In this document: in pieces, positions 1-6,629 of the stretch
Layout of the letters: every line of letters begins with the position of its first letter
How positions within the stretch are numbered: the stretch's first letter is position 1
Source: Ignavibacteriaceae bacterium
Lineage (GTDB): Bacteria > Bacteroidota > Ignavibacteria > Ignavibacteriales > Ignavibacteriaceae
DNA length: 10,147 nt
NCBI GenBank assembly: GCA_013388525.1
Contig: JACAFA010000125.1
Coordinates: 1-10,147 of the forward strand
Reading direction: 5' to 3'
Translations under genes and position numbers: made by a program
Notes under the pieces: generated by a model
Database searches by the model: none
Told to the model about the DNA's origin: nothing
The model's input: only the letters and a program-made list of their open reading frames with translations

Positions 1-1794
1 AATGTTTCCCTTCGAGGCTTCAAGTTTTAATTTACCGGCATCCAGTTTCGATAGATCGAGCAATTGATTAATAAGTTGTAATAACCGATTCGAATTTCTT
101 TGAATTATATTTGCATCCTTTTTAATATCATCTGAAGTGCCTGAAATAATTTTTTCAGCAGGACCAAGAATAAGAGTAAGCGGAGTTCTGAACTCGTGTG
201 AGATGTTTGCAAAAAATCTTGATTTCATTTTATCTGTTTCTTCTTTTTCTCTCAGGATTGCTTCGTCCATCTTTATTTTATCTTTTAATCTTAACCTGTT
301 CATTTCATATTTTCTGATTCCATAAAGAGAGAAAACAAAAATTATCGAGTACAAAGTATAAGCCCACCATGTTTTCCACCAGGGTGGAGAAATAATTATT
401 GCCAATGAAGCACCGACTTCATTCCAAACTCCATCATTGTTTGATCCTTTAACTCTGAAAATATATTCGCCGGAAGGAAGATTGGGGTATGATGCAAATC
501 TTCTATTGCCTGAATAGACCCAGCCGGTATCGATTCCTTCCATCTTATAAGCATATTGGTTTCGTTCCTGGCTCAAATAACTTAAAGCGACAAATTCAAA
601 TGATAAAAAGTTTTCATTGTACAATAGATGAATCTCCTTTTCAATCTGAACAGATTTATCAAGTTTTTTTACGGCAGTAATTACAACCGGAGGTTTGAAT
701 GGATTAATCTTAATACTATCTGGATGAAACCTGATTATACCACCCGGATATCCAAAAAACATTTCGCCGTTTTCTGTTTTACAACCATAAATATAACTTA
801 AACCGTTTTCTGGTACTCCATACGATACGTCATAATTCTGAAATTTGTTTGTCTTTGTATCAAATTTTGATATCGTCTTCATTGTAATCAGCCAGAGATC
901 ACCATTGCTATCTATAAGAATTGAAAAAATTAACTCGTGCGGTAACCCATCTTTCTCAGTGTAATATATAAGACTATCTTTTAATCTATCATATTTGCAC
1001 AATCCTTTTTCTGTGGCAATCCACAATTTACCTCTTTTATCAGGTAGTATTTCAAAATAAGTATGACCTTTTGTTCTATATAAATTTTGGGAGTCCGAAG
1101 AATAATTTTTGATAATAATGTTTTTTGCAGGATCAAAACAAAACAGCCCGCGTTCGAAAGTTGCTATCCATAAAACTCCCAAATCATCCATATAAAAATC
1201 TTTGATGTTGCCATTAAGTTGCAAAACCTTTACAACACGATTTTGATTTGGTTCAATTTTATAAATCCCGCCTTCACCTTTTTTAGTTCCAAGCCAAATT
1301 CTACCTTCTGAATCTTTATAAAAACAGGAAATAGGTTTAGAAAATTCTTGTGGTGAAGAACTATAAAAATTTGTTATCCTTCCATTTGCATCGCGCCTGT
1401 AAATACCCCCAGAGGATTTACCTATCCATAAATCACCCGATTGTTCTTCTTCGACCAAATAATCCGACCCAAAGGAATATGATATAATCTTTTCATCTTT
1501 CGGATAAAATATTTTCCAACCCTCTGTTGTGCTTATCCAGATTTTATCGTTGCTTCCTTTTATGATTTGTGTAACACCTTCGATAGGATATTTTTTGAAC
1601 GGCATCTTTACACGATTTATTTTATTAACTCCGCCTATGAATGTAGCTACCCAAATAGTACCAGACCGCTCTCTGTAAACCGATGTTATTAAATTACTGC
1701 TTATGCTGCTGGGTTCTTCAGCATTATGGGTGTACCTGGAGATTATTAACTTAACTTTATCAAATGTATAAAGACCATTTTCACTAGTTCCAAC
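1..1794 (-). pseudogene. Remainder of the same propeller histidine kinase, downstream of the TGA; runs off the window
   Basis: I translated this stretch by hand. It is open in the frame of the upstream fragment, with no further stop or frameshift over 598 codons. It begins VGTSENGLYTFD, the second half of propeller motif 6, and carries eight more motifs (such as GTIWVATF, GRIWLGTK, VLWIATFERGL and KLWIATEKGL), giving 14 in total. A Y_Y_Y-type domain follows (about residues 664-755 of the full frame, ending near ISPPWWKTWWA). A transmembrane helix lies near 762-780, then a short charged linker. The dimerisation/phosphoacceptor segment FANISHEFRTPLTLILGP puts the phospho-accepting His at codon 818. 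The ATPase domain, and any receiver or AraC domain, would lie beyond the left edge. The first ATG after the stop is at 1605, inside a propeller and without a signal peptide, so independent translation would not give a correctly placed sensor. Alternatives are a sequencing error or UGA readthrough. Confidence 0.85.
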
Positions 1795-1797
1795 TCA
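1795..1797 (-). other. In-frame TGA replacing the conserved propeller Trp (TGG)
   Basis: The minus-strand codons read CTT TGA GTT GGA ACT, that is L-stop-V-G-T. The motif elsewhere in this gene is L/I-W-V/I/L-G/A-T, with Trp in 12 of the other 13 copies and Phe in the last. One G-to-A change at the third base turns TGG into TGA. UGA also ends the fibre-protein gene at 7946-7948, so general UGA=Trp reassignment is unlikely. Confidence 0.9.
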
Positions 1798-2649
1798 AAG
1801 TGTTCCATATTCGTCTTCACATATTGATGTGATTGAATTACCATCTCCATTAAGATACCGGATAGAAGAAAATGTTTTAGGATCAAATTTTACCAGGCCA
1901 TTTTGTGTCCCCAACCAAAAAAAACCAGCCTTATCTTCAAAAACTGTATTCACATGATAATAAGATGAAAAGGAGCTATCCATTGAGTTAAACCAGAAAT
2001 GTTCAAACTTTTCTGATGTTTTATTTAACCTATAAAGGCCATTACTTGTACCGAACCAAAAGAATCCTGAAATATCCTTAAATATTACATTTATGAATTG
2101 GTTGTTCGGATAATTGGAATTATTTTCATCAAGTGGAATTTTAATAAATCTGCCCGATAGTTTATTGAATTTGCGTAATCCATCAAGTGCCCCAATCCAG
2201 AGCATGTTGTTGTCATCATCTTCATAAATTGATACTACATTATTTGTTAGTTTAGATTTCGGTTCATCTGGATTTGGTTGGTAGTGAGCGAAGTTACCAG
2301 TTTTGTAATTAAATTTATCGAGGCCGTTTCGTGTACCTAACCAAATATATCCTTCTGAATCTTCGTATAATGTATTCACGATAGCATTATCAATACTATT
2401 AGTATCATCAGGATCGTTTTTATAATTAGTGAAATTGTGACCATCAAATTTTTCAAGACCGCTATGCGTACCAAACCAAAGAAAGCCAGTTTCATCTTGG
2501 ATTATTGAAGAAATATTAGTCTCATACATACCCTGGGCAATTGAGTAGTGCTCGAAGACAATATCATCCTGTTGTGCAAAAAGTTCTTTCTGCACTGAAA
2601 GAAATAATAGCAGGCTAATAAATAAGAAAGCAAATAAGTGCTTGAGCAT
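1795..2649 (-). CDS. Two-component-propeller sensor histidine kinase, N-terminal part, ended by a premature TGA
   Basis: This is the first 284 codons of a gene whose reading frame continues to the left edge of the window. Residues 1-25 form a signal peptide ending in LFAQ. Five Reg_prop-type propeller motifs follow (for example FLWFGTHSGLEKFD, YIWLGTRNGLDKFN and FFWLGTQNGLVKFD). A sixth motif is cut after the residues YGTL by a TGA, where the family has Trp. Proteins of this class carry 14 such motifs, forming two seven-bladed periplasmic propellers that sense extracellular ligands, often polysaccharide fragments, and pass the signal to a cytoplasmic kinase. On its own this fragment would be an exported partial propeller with no signalling domain. 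The ATG at 2649 is the best start because the signal peptide begins there. No Shine-Dalgarno is visible, and the leader is A/T-rich as is common in Bacteroidota. The family call is confident; whether the product is functional is not. Confidence 0.85.
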   Translation of the reverse strand: MLKHLFAFLFISLLLFLSVQKELFAQQDDIVFEHYSIAQGMYETNISSIIQDETGFLWFGTHSGLEKFDGHNFTNYKNDPDDTNSIDNAIVNTLYEDSEGYIWLGTRNGLDKFNYKTGNFAHYQPNPDEPKSKLTNNVVSIYEDDDNNMLWIGALDGLRKFNKLSGRFIKIPLDENNSNYPNNQFINVIFKDISGFFWFGTSNGLYRLNKTSEKFEHFWFNSMDSSFSSYYHVNTVFEDKAGFFWLGTQNGLVKFDPKTFSSIRYLNGDGNSITSICEDEYGTL

Positions 2650-2711
2650 TCTGATTAATTTTTATTTTCTGTTGGAGGATACTATTTAATAAGATCAAGA
2701 TATTTATACTG

Positions 2712-2734
2712 GTTGAAAATCATTTTTTTTCAAC
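2712..2734 (-). repeat. Perfect 8-bp inverted repeat upstream of the kinase gene
   Basis: On the minus strand the arms are GTTGAAAA (2734-2727) and TTTTCAAC (2719-2712), around a 7-nt A/T-rich loop, about 60 nt upstream of the kinase start. It could be an operator or a leader hairpin. A weak promoter-like pair overlaps it, TTGAAA (2733-2728) and TATAAA (2708-2703), with a long 19-nt spacer. The symmetry is certain, but any regulatory role is a guess in such AT-rich DNA. Confidence 0.35.
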
Positions 2735-2760
2735 ACAAATGCAAGCGGAATAAACTTGTT

Positions 2761-2892
2761 AGGAACAAATAAAAACCCTGTTAATATTTCTTTAACAGGG
2801 CAATTCACTCATTGAAAAAAATTCAGTAACAATTTTCCATACTACCGCTAACGAAGAAGTATCATCTTCCTCATCTCAACAAAATTCCCTGC
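2761..2892 (-). repeat. 132-nt duplicated 3' end, copy A (last codons, 3' tail and terminator)
   Basis: This segment aligns without gaps to 4143-4274, an offset of 1382, with roughly a dozen mismatches counted by eye. It covers the last 14 codons plus stop of the 2848-3867 gene, its 3' untranslated tail and the terminator. The untranslated part is conserved as well as the codons are, so selection on the protein does not explain it. A segmental duplication or gene conversion fits better. Confidence 0.8.
2771..2800 (-). terminator. Rho-independent terminator of the 2848-3867 gene
   Basis: The minus-strand RNA has a perfect 9-bp stem, CCCTGTTAA (2800-2792) pairing with TTAACAGGG (2784-2776), around a 7-nt loop. 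A run of five U follows (2775-2771). It lies 48 nt after the stop codon of the T9SS protein gene and separates it from the kinase gene. A near-copy sits after the cytochrome gene. Confidence 0.85.
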
Positions 2893-3867
2893 CTGAAGTT
2901 GGTAGAAATATATTCCGCTTGATAATCCTGCTGCGTTAAAATCAACTTCATAATTTCCTGCGGATTGTTCTTCGTTAACTAAAATTGCCAATTCTTTACC
3001 GAGCATATCATAAACTTTAATTGATGCAAAACTTGCTTCTGGTATTGAGTAACGAATTTTTGTTGATGGATTGAACGGGTTCGGATAATTCTGATCAAGC
3101 TGAAAATTTTTGGGAATTACGTTATTTATCTGCTCTGCAGATGCAGGTGCTAATTCCGCTTCTATAATTGATGCTGTTGTAAAGTTGACCGAATCACTTG
3201 GATTAGTGTAACTTAAAATTGTAATGCCCCGTTGATCAAACCAGGCATAACTTACACTTCGTTTATCGGCGGTAAGCTGACCATTCAGATACTCTTTAAT
3301 CCAGTGACGTTCTAGTGTTCTTAAAACCTGGAATGTTCCATATTGAGTTGTAATTGTACCCCAGCCGTCAAGTGTAATAATCGAGCTGTCCCGTATCGTT
3401 GAAATATATCCAGGAATAACCTGCATGTCGTACTGAAAAACTCTCACCCAATCACTATGTGGATAAGTCAGCGGAATTGGCATTATCAACGAGGTTGGGT
3501 TATAGTGTAATAAAGCTGTTCCACCAACTCCCAACTGCCGGAACTCGTTATTCGCCAGTTGAAGATACGCATAATTTCCAGCTGTAAATACGCAATGTGT
3601 TGCTGCCGGAAATTCTGAAGTGTACGGAGTTGTTGCCGGATTTTCAAAACTGGACGGGAAATTATAACCAAAACTATGAACTGGTTCATTCCAGACTTGA
3701 TTTGGTCCACCAGGTGGAATCGTAACTGGTGCAAGGCCAACATCTGCGTGGTAAATCCAGCTTGTTCCAACCGGTGCAATACTCGTGCTTGACACAGTTA
3801 TTTGAGCACTACTGGTTACAACAAATAACACTAGGCTCAAAAAAAGATAATAGAAATTAATTTTCAT
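2848..3867 (-). CDS. T9SS type A sorting domain-containing exported protein of unknown function
   Basis: This is a 339-residue protein. Residues 1-21 form a signal peptide (hydrophobic core followed by SSAQ). The middle, about 22-245, is rich in Thr, Ser, Pro and aromatic residues and looks all-beta. It contains a segment around 167-183 (LDGWGTITTQYGTFQVLR) of a kind I recognise from other uncharacterised Bacteroidota T9SS cargo. I cannot assign a function. The C-terminal sorting domain starts near residue 257 with LDQNYPNPFNPST and ends KMILLR. It should direct the protein through the type IX translocon to the cell surface or medium. The ATG at 3867 is supported by AGGAAGG four bases upstream. 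The gene appears to be a single transcription unit, with a 362-nt gap upstream and its own terminator downstream. Its 3' end is nearly identical to that of the cytochrome gene. Confidence 0.85.
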   Translation of the reverse strand: MKINFYYLFLSLVLFVVTSSAQITVSSTSIAPVGTSWIYHADVGLAPVTIPPGGPNQVWNEPVHSFGYNFPSSFENPATTPYTSEFPAATHCVFTAGNYAYLQLANNEFRQLGVGGTALLHYNPTSLIMPIPLTYPHSDWVRVFQYDMQVIPGYISTIRDSSIITLDGWGTITTQYGTFQVLRTLERHWIKEYLNGQLTADKRSVSYAWFDQRGITILSYTNPSDSVNFTTASIIEAELAPASAEQINNVIPKNFQLDQNYPNPFNPSTKIRYSIPEASFASIKVYDMLGKELAILVNEEQSAGNYEVDFNAAGLSSGIYFYQLQAGNFVEMRKMILLR

Positions 3868-4157
3868 CAGACCTTCCTGATTAGTGAAAAAAATATTGAT
3901 TAATAAGATTGTCCTAAACTTTTCTTACAAAAAATAATTTTTCAGAACTTTTAGAATATCTAATTATGAAAGCACAAAGCTTGCTTGCCTGAAGAAATGT
4001 ACCCACGCTTAAGGATGGAAGAATCGGGAGCAATAGGGGGATAGTTTAGTTAGGACTAAAAGCCCTTCCTTAAGTATTAAATATTTTAATTAGGGCAAAC
4101 ATCGAATTAATTATATTTAAAAACAAAACGCAATAATTTGATAGGGGCAAATAAAAA
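3868..4157. other. Gene-free gap with a REP-like inverted repeat
   Basis: I see no plausible gene here. The part next to 3867 is the AT-rich leader of the T9SS protein gene, without a promoter I can defend. From about 4001 to 4074 the DNA is richer in G and C and holds an inverted repeat: CTTAAGGATGG (4008-4018) against CCTTCCTTAAG (4064-4074), 10 of 11 pairs, with about 45 nt between. The flanks read ACCCACG on one side and GGACTAAAAGC on the other. This resembles the short palindromic REP/BIME-type elements associated with RAYT transposases, but no transposase is present in the window. Confidence 0.45.
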
Positions 4158-4274
4158 CCCTGTCAATATTTCTTTAACAGAGTAATTCAATCATTGAAAA
4201 AAATTCAGTAACACTCTTCCGTACTATTGCTAACGAAGAAGTATCATCTTCCTCGTCTCAACAAAATTCCCTGC
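4143..4274 (-). repeat. 132-nt duplicated 3' end, copy B
   Basis: This is the partner of 2761-2892. It spans the last 14 codons plus stop of the cytochrome gene, the 3' tail and its terminator, with no gaps in the alignment. Further into the two sorting domains the similarity becomes patchy, so the sharpest match is the end of the gene plus non-coding DNA. Confidence 0.8.
4153..4182 (-). terminator. Rho-independent terminator of the cytochrome operon
   Basis: The minus-strand RNA has a 9-bp stem, CUCUGUUAA (4182-4174) with UUGACAGGG (4166-4158), around a 7-nt loop. Two of the pairs are G-U. A run of five U follows (4157-4153). It is the diverged twin of the 2771-2800 terminator. Where the two differ inside the stem, pairing survives through G-U wobble, which supports a working hairpin in this direction. 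Confidence 0.82.
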
Positions 4275-6131
4275 TTGTAACTTATAAAAGTAAATTCCGC
4301 TTGTTAATCCATCAGCAGAAAATTCCACTTCATAACTTCCCGCTGGCTTGTATTCATCAACTAATATTGCGACTTCATTTCCTAAAACATCATAAACTTT
4401 CAAAATTACGTTTGACGTTTGACCTTTGACGTTTATTGGAATACTATAGCGAATCTTGGTTGATGGATTAAATGGATTTGGATAATTCTGTTCAAGTGAA
4501 AATTCTTTAACGAGTGAACTCTCCTCTTCAACATTTGTTGTGATAATATCCAACACTTCCTGCTTCATAACGAAAGGAATGTTCGGTAACGCATCATACA
4601 TATTTACAAATCTGTTTATGTCACTATGATTAATTCCGCGAATGTGATCGACAAGCTGAGTTTTTACTGTTTGATAGCATACTTCGGCAGTGACACGATA
4701 TTCAATGTTTGGAAGAGCGGGAATTAAGTATGTAACACTATCTCCACCTGTTCCACCCTGATATGTGCCGTATTTGTTGAAGTTGGTATCATTGTTTGCA
4801 TTGCCAACAATTTTTATTGAATCATAACTGGGGTGAGTTGTTATAAACCCAACGGGGGGAAGACGATTGTCCTTAATATATTCTGCTGCTCTCAGTAAAG
4901 TATAAGTAACCTGTTGTTCATTATTAACAAAAACCCCCTCATAAACCTGAACTTGATCTTCATCATTGATCAAATCATAATGAGGTTCATAATCCGAATT
5001 GTAATTAATGATTTTTCCTGTTCCGTCCCACTGACCTGATTCAAAAATAACATTGCCAACTCCCTGCTCAACTTTTAAGTGAATCCACATTCTCCTGAAT
5101 GGAATTCCCGTAGGAATTTTATGACCGGTTAAGTTTTTAATATACAGTTTTACCTGCAGCAGATCATTCTGATAGCTTGCTGAAGTAGTCAGCTCAATGG
5201 ATAAGTCTTTTAAACCGTATTCGGTTCTTGCAATTGTTGAATCAAAATGTTCCGGCAAAGCAGTAAGGCCGAGGGAATCAATATTGTTCTTCAGCAAATT
5301 CTGCATATAAAAATTTCCGCCAACAAATGTATGCCTCCAGAATGGAGTACGATCTGGAAAGTTTCCCATTCCTGAAATTTGTATCGGATCATAAATCTTC
5401 GGCATATGACAATCCTGACACTGAATATTCTGAGATGGATAAACACTATTCTTCCATTCGATGTATGGAGTCTGTTCGGGAAAACTACCGATAATATTTC
5501 CCTGAGCATCCATCGTTGGTGTAAACAAAGTATGACACGTTGCGCAAAGTTCAGATTGATTTACGTGAGGACTGAACTGAGATTTGTAACCAATGATTGC
5601 CCACATTAACGTAGTGTCCGAATTTTGATAAGGTCCGTACAAAATGCTGTCAGCTTCAATTATATAATTACCAGAATAAGATTGCTGCGTTCCGAAATTA
5701 TCCGGTTTTATTTGATGGCAGACCGTACAGCTTACTCCATCGTTCGCTAACGGATCCTGTTTTAGTTCTGCCATTGAGTAACCCGATTGCCCGTTGTAAA
5801 TTGCCTGAGTGTATCCCATTGGTGAATGACACTTCAGACAGGTGCTTTCAATCAATTCCTGATGTTGCGGAAAGTTGCTTACTTCTTCTGCAACCATCGC
5901 TCTCCATAATGGATCTTTACTTGCGTTGCCCATCATTGTTGAGCGCCAATAAGAAATTGGAGAGACATCTATTCCGTTCCATGTCATAGCGCTTCCGTTG
6001 CTTTGATGACAAAGAATACAATTTCCCGAACCGCTGAATAATGTTGATGTCCCCGTCGGTAACTCTGTTTGCGAATTTGAAAGATTGATAAAGATAAAAG
6101 CAATCAGGATAAATGTAATTAAATTTTTCAT
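4230..6131 (-). CDS. Five-heme cytochrome c with a T9SS sorting domain
   Basis: This is a 633-residue exported protein. The signal peptide is residues 1-20 (ending SNSQ). Five CXXCH heme-attachment motifs follow: CILCH (38-42), CLKCH (98-102), CTVCH (135-139), CATCH (196-200) and CQDCH (238-242). Extra His residues at 90, 189 and 267 are candidate distal heme ligands. A beta-rich region follows, with NLTGHKIPTG at 333-342, a segment I associate with multiheme cytochromes of the c554/c552-like group. The T9SS domain runs from about 547 to 633 and ends KMILLR. Hemes are attached in the periplasm and T9SS carries folded cargo, so a surface-exposed or released electron carrier is likely; its redox partner is unknown. 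The start lies one base after the stop of the small NTF2-like gene, which suggests translational coupling. An oddity is an in-frame tandem-repeat insert in the sorting domain (4410-4434). Confidence 0.9.
   Translation of the reverse strand: MKNLITFILIAFIFINLSNSQTELPTGTSTLFSGSGNCILCHQSNGSAMTWNGIDVSPISYWRSTMMGNASKDPLWRAMVAEEVSNFPQHQELIESTCLKCHSPMGYTQAIYNGQSGYSMAELKQDPLANDGVSCTVCHQIKPDNFGTQQSYSGNYIIEADSILYGPYQNSDTTLMWAIIGYKSQFSPHVNQSELCATCHTLFTPTMDAQGNIIGSFPEQTPYIEWKNSVYPSQNIQCQDCHMPKIYDPIQISGMGNFPDRTPFWRHTFVGGNFYMQNLLKNNIDSLGLTALPEHFDSTIARTEYGLKDLSIELTTSASYQNDLLQVKLYIKNLTGHKIPTGIPFRRMWIHLKVEQGVGNVIFESGQWDGTGKIINYNSDYEPHYDLINDEDQVQVYEGVFVNNEQQVTYTLLRAAEYIKDNRLPPVGFITTHPSYDSIKIVGNANNDTNFNKYGTYQGGTGGDSVTYLIPALPNIEYRVTAEVCYQTVKTQLVDHIRGINHSDINRFVNMYDALPNIPFVMKQEVLDIITTNVEEESSLVKEFSLEQNYPNPFNPSTKIRYSIPINVKGQTSNVILKVYDVLGNEVAILVDEYKPAGSYEVEFSADGLTSGIYFYKLQAGNFVETRKMILLR
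4410..4434 (-). repeat. 7-nt tandem repeat inserted in frame in the cytochrome sorting domain
   Basis: On the plus strand the units are GTTTGAC (4410-4416), GTTTGAC (4417-4423), CTTTGAC (4424-4430) and a partial GTTT. They encode part of the residues INVKGQTSNVI, which lie between the RYSIP and LKVYD strands of the sorting domain. The sister protein at 2848-3867 has only EASFAS there, so about five residues are extra. Confidence 0.75.
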
Positions 6132-6132
6132 A

Positions 6133-6591
6133 TTAGTTTTTAATTATGTTTGCATGTCTGGCAATTAATTTCCATCCATCTTTAAATTTTCTATAAACAC
6201 TTGTGTAACGGCGCTTCAGAGTCTTTCCTCTATCCGGATTATCTCCACTTGGGATAACTGTTTCATTACCCATCACCACTACAACATTATCATACACACT
6301 ATAGTACTCCTGCTCACGGGAGTAGAACGAGTATTTTATAAAAGTAGTTCTTATCCTTTCAAAAACCTGATTCATGTTTACAACAGTATTTGAAGGATTG
6401 TTAACGTGAACGTCTTCAGCCCACATTCTTTTCAGAGCAACTGTGTCTGATTCAAGAATTGCATTTACTTCTGCATCTTCAAGTTGCTTAATTTGTCTGA
6501 TAATTGTTTCCCTATCAATTGAATCTGACACCTGTGATTTTGAGATTGAAGATAGAGAAATTATTAAAAGAAAGATAGAAATAATTTTCAT
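6133..6591 (-). CDS. Small exported NTF2-like (DUF4440-type) protein
   Basis: This is a 152-residue protein. Residues 1-20 look like a signal peptide (MKIISIFLLI core, ending SKSQ). The mature part has the SnoaL/NTF2-like pattern of DUF4440 proteins: a first helix, REQIKQLEDAE-like (IIRQIKQLEDAEVNAI, 30-45); the short motif ALKRMWAEDVHVNNP (52-66); and a closing strand pair RYTSVYRKFKDGWKLIARH (128-146). The fold is a cone-shaped alpha+beta barrel that binds small ligands or acts as an enzyme scaffold, and a specific substrate cannot be read from this sequence. The length fits a single domain. No T9SS domain is present, so it probably stays in the periplasm or is lipid-free and soluble there. 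It sits between a T9SS protein and the cytochrome gene, with one base between its TAA and the cytochrome ATG. No clear Shine-Dalgarno is visible. Confidence 0.8.
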   Translation of the reverse strand: MKIISIFLLIISLSSISKSQVSDSIDRETIIRQIKQLEDAEVNAILESDTVALKRMWAEDVHVNNPSNTVVNMNQVFERIRTTFIKYSFYSREQEYYSVYDNVVVVMGNETVIPSGDNPDRGKTLKRRYTSVYRKFKDGWKLIARHANIIKN

Positions 6592-6629
6592 AATTACTAA
6601 TCTAAATTTAAAGGTTTAGAAGAATAAAT

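Noticed and set aside
137..680. Plus-strand open frames inside the kinase region
   Set aside because: They lie antisense to a continuous minus-strand frame with clear kinase and Y_Y_Y motifs, have no recognisable domains, and are shadow frames.
1795..1797. UGA reassigned to tryptophan in this organism
   Set aside because: Trp is written TGG throughout the window, and the fibre gene ends at a TGA that is followed three codons later by another in-frame TGA, at a natural protein end.
2703..2733. Promoter for the kinase gene (TTGAAA and TATAAA)
   Set aside because: The 19-nt spacer is long and the DNA is so AT-rich that such pairs are expected by chance; it does not match the Bacteroidota TAnnTTTG box.
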